From Dromiciops gliroides (taxonomy: Eukaryota; Chordata; Mammalia; Microbiotheria; Microbiotheriidae): DNA of 64,000 nt. Each line of letters opens with the position of its first letter. Position 1 is the stretch's first letter. The stretch spans positions 674,800,314 to 674,864,313 of the forward strand of contig NC_057862.1 in assembly GCF_019393635.1 (NCBI RefSeq). The letters run 5' to 3'. A model generated the notes under the pieces. It was not told the origin of the DNA. It was given only the letters and a program-made list of their open reading frames with translations, and made no database searches. Both the position numbers and the translations under genes were made by a program. This document shows positions 1 through 10,059 of the stretch, piece after piece.

Positions 1-294
1 GAGTACCTACCTTCTTTCTCCTTTCTTTTGGCAAGACCCTAAACCTAAGCCTTACTGGAAAATGACTGGGACAGAGTGAGGGGTCCTGATGAGCCAACGA
101 GTAGGGGCAAAAAGGGACTATGATCCCTATTCTTGGAGATCGGGCTCCTCAAGAACTGAACTTGGGTCTGGGAGACAAGAGTAAAGGGGTTCATTAGTGG
201 AGCAGGAGATTTCCCCAGCCCACTGGCCCCAGCAGTTCTTTATGATAAACAATGTAAGTTTTAAAAATAATAGAAAATTATTTCAAGAGTGCTA
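1..294. other. Unassigned flank
   Basis: No gene, RNA or clear repeat is recognisable here. The sequence is single-copy-looking, of mixed composition, and leads into an old antisense L2. Confidence 0.5.
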
Positions 295-535
295 GAGATC
301 AGGGAAAGCTTCAGGTAGGAGGTGGTCCCTGAGTTGTGTTCTGAAGGAAGCTCGAGCTGGAGGTGAGCCAGGAGGGGGAAGATAGAATGTCATTTTCTGA
401 GAATAGCAGTGACCAGGCTAGTTTGACTAGAATGGAGAATGAATAAAGATGAGTAATATGAAATAAGGGAATTAGATTGCAAAGAGCCCAGAGGTCAGGC
501 TGAAGATCTTATCTTTTATCCTAAAGGCAAAAATA
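295..535 (-). mobile_element. L2 LINE 3' fragment (antisense)
   Basis: The + strand reads like the reverse complement of an L2 3' region: a run like 'ggaagcttcaggtaggagg', then a 'gaaggaagc' block and a 'ttgatcctaaaggca'-type end. It is diverged and has no open frame. Family assignment rests on recognised wording, not on an alignment. Confidence 0.55.
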
Positions 536-726
536 GAACCAGCAAACATTTGTGGAGGGTGGAAGGCTGACTCGGCTTGCCCCACTCCTCTTGTCCTGAG
601 CAGAACTCATTATGTTTCCTTCCCAGATCCTCCTCTATTCCAAAGGACTGAGATCAGTGTTTTAGGAACATTAATGAGGCAGCTAAGCAGAGAAGCCACT
701 GGGAGAGGGACTGACAAGAGGCAAGG

Positions 727-1735
727 GATTTAACGAGCATTTATTAAGCACTTGTTGTATGCCATTCTCTGTGTTAAGCATTAGGGACACAAAGCAAGGC
801 AAGAGACAGAGTCCCTGACCCCAAGGAGCATGTACACAAGTACCAACATGGGAGACATCATGTAGGCAAGTAGACACAGACAAAAGAGGTCCAGCATTGT
901 TGTTGTTCAGTTGTGTCCCACTCTTTGTGACCCCATTTGGGGTTTTCCTGACAGAAATACTGGGGAGGTTTGCCATTCCCTTTTCCAGCTCATTTGATAG
1001 ATGAGGAAATTGAGGCGAACAAAGTGAAGTGATTTGCCCAGGGTCGCACAGCTAGGAAGAGTCTAAGGCTGGTTTTAAACTCTGGTCTTTCTGACTCCAG
1101 ATCCACTGCTTGACCTAGCTGCCCCAGCATAGATAGGAGCTCATCTGGAAGTGGAAGGCATTTGTGTCTGGGAAGACCAGGAAAGGCCTCCGCAGAAGAT
1201 GGGTTTGGAACTGAGCCTTGTAGGAAGCTGGGGAAACTAAGAGAGGGAAGTGACTGGGCATGGGGCATAGCCAGGGCACAGGCACCGAGGTGTTGCTCCA
1301 TCACAGAATGCCAGGGAGGGGAGTCAGGAGGACAGGAAAGAGGGCAGGTTTTGGAGAGCCTGAAATGCCAGAGGTAGGAAGCTATTGTAATGGTCTGGGT
1401 GAAAGAGGTGACCAGAGTCTGAACCACCTCAAAGGTGGTATCACGGGAGAAAAGGAGGTAACATCGCGGAGGCAGGATGCACAAAACTTGACAACTCACT
1501 GGAATGGGGCTCCTTTGACCCTGAATGACTAGGATGGTAGTACCATCAACAGAAATGGGGTAGTTTGGAAGAGGCAAAAGTCTGCGGAGGAAACATGACT
1601 TCTGTTCCAGACAAGCCAGGTGTGAGATGCCCACCAGGCAGCTGGTAATATGGGAGTGGAGTTGCAAAAGACAATAAGATCAGATACGGAGACTTGGGAG
1701 TCATCGGCATAGAGATGATGCGCTTACTCATTTCT
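727..1735 (-). mobile_element. L2 LINE, antisense, with RT motif, split by a SINE
   Basis: This is a CR1/L2-clade non-LTR retrotransposon on the minus strand. The + strand opens with the reverse complement of the L2 3' end (aagcacttgttgtatgcc and 'gtccctgaccccaaggagc') and runs back into the reverse transcriptase region. On the minus strand, 1,700-1,711 encodes Tyr-Ala-Asp-Asp, the catalytic motif of the RT palm, preceded by His-His-Leu as is usual in L2. Stops and frameshifts elsewhere make it a fossil. A MAR1-type SINE at 898-1,123 interrupts it. Confidence 0.8.
898..1123 (-). mobile_element. MAR1-like CORE-SINE (antisense) with TSD
   Basis: The + strand begins TTGTTGTTCAGTTGTGTCC, passes 'gaccccatttggggttttcc' and 'gatgaggaaattgaggc', and ends near 'gacctagctgcc'. 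That is the reverse complement of a tRNA-headed SINE. CCAGCAT flanks it at 891-897 and 1,124-1,130, and L2 sequence resumes after it, so it inserted into the L2. Confidence 0.75.
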
Positions 1736-2245
1736 GACGATGGTGCCACCTTCCTCTCAGCCATCTGCTTCATCTTTGCCTCTTCCTACTCTCTCAAGTC
1801 CCAGCTCCAATCCATTGCCATGCCTGGTTCATTGTCTATAATTGAATCAATGGAAGCACCAAGAAAGAAAATGCAAAGGAGAGAGAGAAAACAAGGATCC
1901 TTAGGGATAACCATACTCAGGTCAGGAAGAGGCTGATCCAACAAAGGACACTGAATGGTGAAGAAATATACAGAGAAAACAAAGATGGAGCAGTGTCACT
2001 GAAGTCAAGGGATTGAGAAGAATGGGTTCAAATGTCACCACAGATGTTCACTACATGTGCAATGTCACTTAACCTCTTCGAGCCTCAACTATAAAATGCG
2101 TCATGACTTCTGAGTTCCCTTCTTGCACTAGACCTAAAATCCTAAGGAGGAAAGATTATCCAGGAAGGAGGTGATAAACCATGTTAAAAGCTACAAAGGT
2201 CAAGAAGGATGAGCCTGGCAAAAAGGCCATTGGATTTAGCAGCTA
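1736..2245 (-). mobile_element. L2 LINE RT-region continuation with MIR insert
   Basis: Degraded L2 in reverse complement continues here. The block ending 'aaggccattggatttagc' is the antisense of the L2 RT region upstream of the conserved Ala-Ala-Phe-Asp segment. About 2,020-2,150 reads instead as a MIR in sense orientation (gggttcaaatgtcacc ... tgtcacttaacctcttcgagcc). The first 130 bases are too worn to place firmly. Confidence 0.55.
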
Positions 2246-2246
2246 A

Positions 2247-2792
2247 CTTTTTGTGATGGCAAAGAACTGGAAACTGAGGGGATGCCATCATTTGGGGGAT
2301 GGCAGACTGAACAAGCTGTGGTACATAATTGTGATGGGCTACTATTGTGCTATAAAAAATATGCCCTCAGAAAAACCTGGGAGGACTCATATGAACTGAT
2401 GCAAAGTGAAGTGACCAGACTGTACACAGTAACAGCAAAGTTGCATGATTGACTGTGAATGATTTAGCTATTCTCAGCAATATAATGATCCAGTATAGTT
2501 CCAAAAGATTTATGATGAAAAATGATATCCACCTCCAAAGTAAGAACCAATGGAGCCAAAATGCAGATCAAAGCATTTTTTTTTACTTTTTTATTATTCT
2601 TAGGGGTTTTTTTGGTCTGCATTTTCTTTTGCAACATGAGTAACATGAAAATGTTTTGCATGATTATATCAAATTGCTTGTCTTCTCAAAGAGGGGAAGG
2701 AGGAGAAGGGAGAGAAAGAATATGGAACTCAAAATTTTTTTTAAATGTTAAAATTTTTTGTTTACATGTAATTGAGAAAAAATTAAATAGAC
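2247..2792 (+). mobile_element. 5'-truncated L1 3' end with TSD
   Basis: This is a marsupial-type L1 3' end in sense orientation: 'gtgatggcaaagaactgg', 'ggcagactgaacaagctgtgg', 'ctattctcagcaatataatg', a GGGGAAGGAGG purine run and an A-rich end. TTAGCAGCTAA flanks it at 2,236-2,246 and 2,793-2,803, an 11-bp target-site duplication. L2 resumes directly after it. No intact frame remains. Confidence 0.85.
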
Positions 2793-2803
2793 TTAGCAGC
2801 TAA

Positions 2804-2950
2804 GATTATCCTTAGTAACCTTGAGAAAAGCAGTTTCAATTGAATAATAATGTGGGAAGGAAGATTGCAAGGAATTGAGAACTGAGTGGGAGGTGAGTAA
2901 AAAAGTGAAGCCTGTCTAGAAGTTCAGCTGTGAAAGATAGGAGAGATCCA
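2804..2950 (-). mobile_element. L2 continuation after L1 insertion
   Basis: The run 'ccttgagaaaagcagtttc' followed by 'agattgcaaggaattgaga' is L2 RT-region sequence in reverse complement. It picks up where the host L2 was cut by the L1 at 2,247. Confidence 0.65.
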
Positions 2951-3624
2951 AGTCTCTTCCTTTGTCTGTGCCTTATCTGAAAAATTTCCAGTTAGATGAT
3001 GTCTAAGACCCTAGATCAAGTCTGTGACTTGTGATTTTTAAAAAAATATATATTTTAATCCAATTAGTTTGTTTGGTAATCATATATTTTATTTTATGTA
3101 GCTAAAAACATTATTGGGAGAAGGGATCTATATGCTTCACCAGACAGCCAGGGTGGGTCCAAGACACCAAAAAGGGCAAGAATCCCTGCCTTGGATTATA
3201 AAGAATCATTTCCATGGGCATCCAAAAGCCTTTAGCCCTATTCTCTACCTGGGTGCAGCCCACTTTTAGCTGCACAGGAGCTCCACCTAAAGTAAAGTGA
3301 ATGAGCAGGGGTCCTTTACACTGGTGACCTACTTAAGAGCAAAGGAAGTAGCCAGTCCTGTCAAGGCCTCCTGGACTGCTGGCCAGTAACCCAGCATTAC
3401 AGAAGAACTTGCCCAGTTTTAAAATTCAAACACTCCAGGGACAGACAGTACATTAAGTCCCTAATACCTTGGCATGAATGCTCTGTGAGCTCCCTTCACT
3501 GCCTGACAGATGGGGGAATAGCCTATGTCCCCTTTTGCCTTGGAAGAGGGGAGAGTAATTTATGGGAAGGAGAGAACGTGCAAACAGGAGACCCATCTCC
3601 ACAATTGTACCCACGAGGGGACTT
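2951..3624. other. Mostly single-copy; one short dispersed motif
   Basis: No gene is seen. About 3,110-3,190 ('agaagggatctatatgcttc ... gacaccaaaaagggcaag') resembles a short dispersed repeat also seen at about 11,275-11,345 (tgtagatttcaccagagaac ... 'ccatgacatagaaaaggtt'). It is possibly a terminus of a hAT-type element. Confidence 0.45.
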
Positions 3625-4005
3625 AGAAATGAGTTACATAGGAGGTCAGAGCTGTTAAGGATTTGAGAGACCATCCGACTCGGCTCCTGCTTTTCAACAG
3701 ATGACCTGTCATGCCCAAGGTCACACAGATGACAAGTAAGAGCTACTATTGAAACCCCAGACTCCCGAGACCCTGACCAGCGGGTACCCACCGGAGCACT
3801 AGTATAAGCCGCAGCGTCTCGGCAGGTCGGCAGGGTGGAGGGGACACTGACCATAGCTTTTCAAGAGGAAGGCAACACCCGCTACTTTACAGAGGAGCAG
3901 ACTGTGGCCCAGAGAAGCTCCCCTGATCAAGGTGGCACAGGAACTAAGTCAGCATTTGGACCCACATAGCCCCTAGCCCGGCTGCTTCTGCCTTGTGGCT
4001 GGGGG
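3625..4005. repeat. MIR-like CORE-SINE fragments
   Basis: Two worn MIR-like pieces are visible. About 3,625-3,770 contains 'cccaaggtcacacagatgac'. About 3,860-4,000 contains 'ctttacagaggagcagactg', 'ggcccagagaagctcccctg' and 'caaggtggcacagg'. They are short, diverged and have no TSD. Confidence 0.6.
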
Positions 4006-4233
4006 TCAGGGGGTTGCTGGGGGCAAGTCACTGAATGCGTCTGGGCCTGTTGACCGACTTCTCTAATAGGAATAACGACAGAAGAGCGGTTCAAACGCCG
4101 GCGGTGGGATTCTGCGGCGCTTTGCCAACCTTAGGGCAACCATAAGTGGTGAGATGTTAATTACTGCTAACTTACTAATGAATGGGCAACCAGGGAGCGC
4201 GCCTTTCCCGAGCCGGCCTCTACACTATCAGCC

Positions 4234-4253
4234 GGGGGGGGGGGGGGGGGGGG
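4234..4253. repeat. G20 homopolymer
   Basis: Twenty consecutive G lie at the upstream edge of the CpG island. This is a likely length-variable and sequencing-difficult site with quadruplex potential. Confidence 0.9.
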
Positions 4254-4684
4254 ACTTCACAGGCACGTGCAAGCATCTAGGGGGCAAGACGGCCGGTGCA
4301 GGAGCGCGGGGGAGGGGGGGGAGAGGGGGGACGGGGCAGCGCCTGCTCACTCGCTTCCCCCCCCCTCCTCCCCTCCGGACCGACAACATGCATGGAAAGT
4401 ACAGCAAGGGCTGAGAAGGGAGGATGTCCGGGGCAGAGGGAAACAAAGCAGAGCCTTAAGGAACCTTCTGCAGACAGAGTTCCCCAAATTCTGCGGCTCC
4501 CGCGACACCGCAACGCCGCTCTACCGGCGGCGCGCAGTGGGTGGGAGGCAGGAGCGAGGAGGCTGCGCAGTGCGCCCCAAACGAGCGCCGGCTGCGCAGG
4601 CGCGCTTCCGGGGCCTGACGCCGCTTCTGCCCTCAGCGGCCCCAGAGCATCCGGGTCCCTCCTCCCTCCAGGAGCAGCGGACTC

Positions 4685-4731
4685 GCCCCGCCCCCCTCAG
4701 GCCCCGCCCCCGGGAGCCCCCGCCCCGCCCC
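4685..4731. promoter_or_regulatory. Cluster of three GC boxes
   Basis: The motifs gccccgccccc (4,685-4,695), gccccgccccc (4,701-4,711) and cgccccgccc (4,721-4,730) are Sp1/KLF-type sites about 16-20 bp apart. This is the arrangement typical just upstream of TATA-less start sites. Confidence 0.7.
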
Positions 4732-4744
4732 TCAGCGCGAGGGT

Positions 4745-4857
4745 GCCCCAGACTGAGGCACCGGCGCGGGAGGAGGAGGCGGAGGAGGAGCGGCCGCCGC
4801 TGGAACCTTGAAGCCCGGAGCCCGACCCCGACCCCGACCCGCAGCAGTCCCGAGCCA
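4745..4857 (+). other. Probable non-coding first exon with splice donor
   Basis: The segment after the GC boxes is purine- and GCC-rich and contains no ATG on the + strand. It ends CCGAGCCA followed by GTGAGTGAGG, a near-consensus U1 site with the intron starting at 4,858. The 3' limit is well supported by the donor. The 5' limit is a guess because the start site cannot be read directly. The exon would be 5' UTR, so the protein should start in an exon beyond a long intron, outside this window or unrecognised within it. The long open frames across the island are read as composition effects (Pro/Arg/Gly-rich in several frames on both strands). Confidence 0.6.
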
Positions 4858-5028
4858 GTGAGTGAGGGAGCGAGAGTGCGGGGCGGGAGTCCGGGCCGGG
4901 GGCGAGGAGGAGGAGGGGGCGGGGAGGCAAAGGGAGGGGGGAGCGAGCGCCACCCAGGATGGGGAGAGCCAGGGGGCTCTGGGGGCGGGGAGGGGAGGGG
5001 AGGGGAGGATGGAAGCGTGAGGAGGGGG

Positions 5029-5100
5029 CAGTGACAGGGGGTCTGGGAGGGGAGGAGAGGACAGTGACAGGGGGTCTGGGAGGGGAGGAGAGGACAGTGA
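5029..5100. repeat. 33-bp G-rich tandem duplication
   Basis: A 33-base unit starting cagtgacaggggg and ending ggaggagagga occurs at 5,029-5,061 and again, identical, at 5,062-5,094. The first six bases of a third copy follow. Looser versions of the same words (gaggatgggacagtg) continue to about 5,500, so the start of intron 1 is minisatellite-like and strongly G-rich on the + strand. Confidence 0.85.
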
Positions 5101-5146
5101 GGAGGGGGCGGGGAGAGACGCTGGAACAGTGAGGATGGGACAGTGT

Positions 5147-5158
5147 GGGGGGGGGGGG
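5147..5158. repeat. G12 homopolymer
   Basis: Twelve G within the G-rich start of intron 1. Confidence 0.85.
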
Positions 5159-5499
5159 CTGCCAGGGGAGGATGGGACAGCGAAGATGGCATGGTGAGGA
5201 GGGGGCGGGGAGGATGGGACGGTGGGGGGCTATGAGGAGAAGATGGACAGGGAAGGGAGAGTGTGAGGGGAAGATGAGGGACTCAGGGGGGCTGAGGAGG
5301 GAGAGGTGGGAAGAGTCAGGGGGCTCAGGAGGTACAAGACATGCGAGAGGTTGGGGGGCACTCCGAGAGCAGGGAATGGGGGGGGTTAGGAGAAGGGTGA
5401 TGGGGCAGAGGTGAGGAATGAGTGAGGAGGGACCTGTGTGACTGAGGTAATGAGGAGGTTTGCTGAGGAAAGGGCGTGAGGGTGCTCAGAGGGAGGTCA

Positions 5500-6534
5500 G
5501 GGGGCGCTAAGAAAGGAGAGATGCCCTGGTGCGGACCTGGTCACTAAGGAGGGGATGGGGACCTCAGACTTACGAATGCCGGGTCGAGGACGCATTTTGG
5601 GAATCCCTCTGGGTGAGAAAAGCAAACCGAGACCAAAGGGGCGGGGAGTTCAGGGTAGAGGGGTCCTTTCTGGGAGAAGCTGCTCCTTTGCTTCTCCTTT
5701 ATCTTCCCCTCACCTCCCCCCCACACACACACACACCTCCAGGCAGTTGCTACTGCTCAGATTGGGCACTAGGACTGTCCTAATTAAGATAAGCCCTTCA
5801 TCACTCGACACCCAAAATAAACTTTATGTGCCCTTTGGAGATGATCCTAAACAATGGGACTTGCACTGTCCTACCTTTAGACTGTACTTGGCATTAGCCG
5901 TCCCTTGGGACTGTGCTCACCCTGTTAGCTCCCCCTTTGGAAGGCAATCAGAGGGCTGTGGGGGCTGAAAGCAGGCTTCATGAGGTAGCTATGTCATCCC
6001 TTCACACGTACCGCAGAAGAAGCTATCAAACCTGTCATTCTGCAGAGGTCACAGAAGAAAAGGTTTCTAATTCCCTCCCTCCCTTCCAATCCCAGCTGGT
6101 GAACCCTGTGGATTGGGAAGGGTGTGGGCTGCCCAGTCCTAGGGCATTATCTCTTTTGAATCTGCACAGAAAGTTTATGTGCTGGAGGTGGCTGCACTGT
6201 GTGACCTATTCTCTGCGACTCTTACGTGTTTGAGAGGGTGGGCTGGAGGTTCTGAAAGGGGGGGGGGTGTCGAGTGGAAGGTGACACGTCACCTACATGC
6301 ATGTGTCTATCTAGAATGGATTTTTACTTGGGTGGGTGGGTGGTTATGTTTTTATTTCTATCATGTTCTACAGAGCATCCTCTCATCTATCAACAGTTCA
6401 CACGCTTCTGAGTGCTCCTACTCCATAGAAAAATCTATACCCATACCCACTCGGACAGGAACAAAAATTCACTTAGTCTCTTTTTTTGTCTCTTTTACAT
6501 ATAGGCATACATACTCAGGTATACCTGTATATAC

Positions 6535-6572
<38 letters not shown>

Positions 6573-8160
6573 ATAAAAAAGTCTCCTTTGTTGCCAGCTA
6601 CCATGTAGGTGGGTGGGGCATTTGGAAGAGGCTATGTAATCAGAGAATTATAAGGGTAGGAATATAAGAGAGTTATTAGGTCATCCGTCCATTTTACTGA
6701 TCTTGTCCATTTGGAATTATTCCAGACGTTTTTTGCTTAGTATTACAGGAACCTTGTGCCTCGTTACAGTTGCTGAGCTTAGTTGGATGCAAATTTATAT
6801 GGAGCGCTTTAGTTTCTTGCAGCAGCAGAAAATGTGGTCTTATTTCCTTCCCATTTCCATGTGTTCAAATAACAAGGTAGTGCCTTTTTTTTTTTTTTTT
6901 AACCTTTAGCAAAAGGTTTTCTTACGGGTCCCATTTGCTTTGATCTGAAGTTGCCCATTTTCGAATACTCTGGTAATGCAGCTTAGCTCAATGGCTCCTC
7001 TTACAGGACAGTTGGGAAACAGAAATGCTAGAGTATATTTTCTCATTGTCCTGATTCTGTAGGGCCTACATTCCTGCAGAATTGAATGTTGTCAAGCTGA
7101 CTTTGTCTTACTTCGTTGTTTTGTGTGGCTGTGGGGGAATTTTCCTATAAAGGGAACCACTTACTCAACAGACAGTGATCATACCATCATGCCTCTCTTC
7201 TTTTGCATTTTGTTTTTATCTTTTTTCAGGTTGAGCTTGGCAGTTTTTAGACCAGTTTCTATAGGGACAATTATATTTTGATATATGGTTGCTTTAATCA
7301 GCCTCCTCAGATATAAGAATAGGAAATGTCCCCAAAGCAATTTTGGGCCTCACAATTTTGAAGGGGAAAAGTGGTAAAAATATACCAGTGGCAAATAAAC
7401 TACCTGATGTTAAAATTATCTAATATTGGCCAACCCTTTGATATGGCTAAATAGAGGCAATGATTCCTTTTTTAGCCAGATGCTTTTGAATCCTTGAATC
7501 TTTCAAGAGAAAGTTAATTATGACCTAAATAAGATTTATATTCTTGCTGTAGAGAGCAATGACTTTTAGTAGGGGGCAAAAGCATTCTGTTTCTTAGCAT
7601 TCATTTCAGAAGCTTCCCTGCCCCCCTGGGGTTTGACCATAATCAAATTCCCTTCTTATGAGGGTAGAAATTGGCAAAGATTGACCTTTCCTTGTACAAC
7701 TTTTGGTTTTATGTCATACTGTTTAACTAGAACCCTGGTCAGTACTTTGAATATCAATGAATCAATGCCAGGGAATTAAATTAAAAACAAGAATTTAAAT
7801 TTTGAAGGATTCCAAATGTATTATGAACTACCTCTGTCAGTTGTTGATGAAACATACTTTGATCACTGCTTGAGAAGTTTTTCAGAATCCTGGAGATTTT
7901 TGCTCAATAGAAAGAGACCTAAGAAAGCCACTTTGTATATCATCTAAGAGATCTAAATACACTGAACTTTCTGTTCTCTAGGATTCTATTAATCTAAAGT
8001 TGTCTAAACTACATGTCTCATCTTTTATAGTACAAGGATGATGTGATAATGTTCATAATGGTGTTCCTGGAATACTGTAGAATCCGAAGTTACTTCTGGA
8101 CTATCACAGAGAGATTCTGTTCAGAAATAGTATAAAATGTATTTTACTGTATTCTCATTC
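5500..8160. other. Single-copy intronic stretch
   Basis: No gene or large repeat is recognised. It contains a short CA run at about 5,720-5,736, a (CA)n microsatellite near 6,540-6,568 and a T run at about 6,887-6,902. A long pyrimidine tract ending CAG at 7,229 could act as a cryptic acceptor, but the sequence after it is AT-rich and not exon-like. Confidence 0.5.
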
Positions 8161-8180
8161 TTTAGAAATGGCCATCCCTG

Positions 8181-8392
8181 GGGGCAGCTAGGTGGCACAG
8201 TGGATAAAGCACTGGCCCCGGATTCAGGAGGACCTGAGTTCAAATGTGGCCTCAGACACTTGACACTTACTAGCTGTGTGACCCTGGGCAAGTCACTTAA
8301 CCCCCATTGCCCCACAAAAACAAAACAAAAAAAATTAAGTAATGGGCTGGACAGAAGAGCAAAAAAATAAAAATAAAAGAACCTAAGTATAA
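8181..8392 (+). mobile_element. tRNA-derived SINE with extended 3' end
   Basis: This is a full-length marsupial SINE of the ggattcagg/attgcccca subtype. A 17-bp duplication AGAAATGGCCATCCCTG lies at 8,164-8,180 and 8,393-8,409. The normal A-rich tail ends near 8,336 but the right TSD only comes about 56 bases later. Between them are 'gtaatgggctggacagaaga' and a second A-rich run, which looks like a transduced downstream segment. Confidence 0.9.
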
Positions 8393-8410
8393 AGAAATGG
8401 CCATCCCTGG

Positions 8411-9770
8411 CTGTCTTATACCTAGATTTGTCAAACCCAACCAACTCAGCGTCCTGCTTACTACTCTCTCACCCCGGTATGTTATTTAGCCCTTTATTCT
8501 TTGCTTGGGAGAATATATAATCAGATTAACAGGTCTTTGTGAAGAGAGATGAAGATTTGGGTAATAATACAAATAAACTTAAAACAAACATGAAACTTGA
8601 GGCTACTGTTATGCTTTGGTAACTCTCTGTTTGCATGGAGCACCAACATTTCCCCTTAATCAATCCAGATATATTTAAAATTAACGAGCAGATGAATTTT
8701 GTATTTGCTGGTTTTGCTTATTCTAAAATTAATCAACCAGAAAACCATTAAGCAACACCTAAATGGAATTTATTATGGATTAAGTTAAAGATGTTTCTGC
8801 TGTTGAAAAATTTATAATCTGTAAATTCACAACTTCATTATACTTTGTGACTGCCTGATTCCATGAATCAGTAGAAACCGCCTGGTCCTGTAGCTACCTA
8901 AAGGCAAGAAAGATTGCACTGCCAAATCATTCTTTTGATTCCTGTTACCGCTCCTTACACCACAGCATTCTTGATTAAAAATTGAAAGCTCTTTAGAGGA
9001 ATCTTGAAGTCTGTCTGCCTGGCCTTAACACTGAATCAAAAGCAGTTTAATTCTTGGTTTTTCCTTTAATGGCGCCTTTCCTTCAAGGATCATAGGCTCA
9101 TTGATCTAGAACTGGAAAGGCCCTTAGAGATGCCCTTGAGGTCCTCTCTACGGGACTGGTTTCCAAACTTTGATGGGTTGTGTCTATTAGTACAAAGCGA
9201 GCACTCTGCCCATGTGCATGTTTACTTATTTGCAAATCCTGTAAATGGCAGTGCACTAAGAATTATGGACATCATAAAAATTACACATAATATAGACATT
9301 TTCAAAGGATGAGATAAATGAAATTGAGTGGAAAGACATAAGTGCTGGGAATGCAAATAGATAATCAAGCTAGCCTCTGTTCTCAAGGAATTCTAAATGG
9401 GGGAGACAGTGTATGTGGTACAGGTCAGCTTTAGAGCAAATAGAAACACCAGTTATCCTTAGCCTTCCCTAGCAGGCCAAATAGTAGGGGGGAGGAGTGG
9501 CCATGCCCACCCCACAGCCAGGGCTTCAGGGGACCAGGCCTACAACTGTTGGGAAGGGGAAGCCCTGGTGGGATTTGAACAGAAGGCTGGCTGAGGGAAT
9601 GGGTAAAGGGGTCCTATGCTCATTCTGTACCAGACTCTGGTTTAAGTCAGGGACAGGCAAGTGAGGCTAGGGCCACTGGGGAAAGGGATCCTGTGCTGAT
9701 CTGGTGATCTCTGGGCCCTGTGGGAGGACTTTCAATGCTTCAAGGAACCAGGATTAAAAAGGGGGGGGGG
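8411..9770. other. Mostly single-copy; short L2/MIR-like pieces
   Basis: No gene is seen. About 9,090-9,140 (ctagaactggaaaggccctt) and about 9,345-9,430 (ttctcaaggaattctaaatg) resemble fragments of old dispersed repeats (CORE-SINE and antisense L2 3' end). A G10 run lies at 9,761-9,770. Confidence 0.45.
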
Positions 9771-9775
9771 AGGAG

Positions 9776-9996
9776 TTAAGTGGATAAAGCACCGGCCCTG
9801 GATTCAGGAGGACCTGAGTTCAAATCTGGCCTCAGACACTTGACACTTACTAGCTGTGTGACCCTGGGCAAGTCACTTAACCCCCATTGCCCCGCAAAAA
9901 ACAAACAAACAAAAAAATCGCGGCCTCCGATACTTGACACTTACTAGCTATGTGACCCTGGGCAAGTCACTTGTCCTGAAAAAAAAAAAAGAAAAG
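9776..9996 (+). mobile_element. SINE followed by a second partial SINE
   Basis: A 5'-truncated SINE begins at 'taagtggataaagcaccggc' and ends with its tail near 9,917. It is followed immediately by another SINE 3' half (cgatacttgacacttacta ... ctgggcaagtcacttgtcc) with its own A tail to 9,996. No TSD is evident on either side. Confidence 0.8.
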
Positions 9997-10059
9997 CTGT
10001 ATGGAACGCGAGTAACAGTTGCAGGTTTCTCCCTCTTTCTGCCTTAGCTGGTCTTTAGG

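Larger units (their letters stand above)
4080..5150. promoter_or_regulatory. CpG island promoter
   Basis: This is the only extended stretch rich in C+G and CpG dinucleotides in an otherwise CpG-poor, AT-leaning window. It has no TATA box. Visible elements are an NRF1-like site TGCGCAGGCGCG at 4,593-4,604, a minus-strand ETS core (CCGGAAG) at 4,605-4,611, and three GC boxes (gccccgccc type) between 4,685 and 4,731. Transcription probably starts downstream of the GC boxes at about 4,740-4,800 and leads into the donor at 4,858. CpG-island promoters of this kind usually serve broadly expressed genes and can be bidirectional. The gene cannot be named from this sequence. Confidence 0.85.

Noticed and set aside
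990-1667. Minus-strand open frame of 225 codons
   Set aside because: It crosses the junction of a MAR1-like SINE and an L2, so it cannot be one gene, and it is not in the L2 RT frame that encodes Tyr-Ala-Asp-Asp.
4267-5034. Long open frames across the CpG island on both strands (up to about 255 codons)
   Set aside because: All are Pro/Arg/Gly-rich, overlap one another in several frames, run through the predicted donor at 4,858 and through the tandem repeat, and resemble no domain. High G+C alone lowers stop frequency.
6540-6568. Microsatellites as CRISPR-like or structured arrays
   Set aside because: Simple (CA)n, (AT)n, (GA)n and (TTTC)n runs have no spacers; they are ordinary vertebrate microsatellites.
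7200-7260. Exon after the strong pyrimidine tract ending CAG at 7,229
   Set aside because: The following sequence is AT-rich, soon meets stops in all frames and has no donor at exon distance. Probably a decoy acceptor.
8181-8313. tRNA genes
   Set aside because: The many GAGTTCAAATC B-box-like segments belong to tRNA-derived SINEs; none can fold into a complete cloverleaf by eye and all have SINE bodies.
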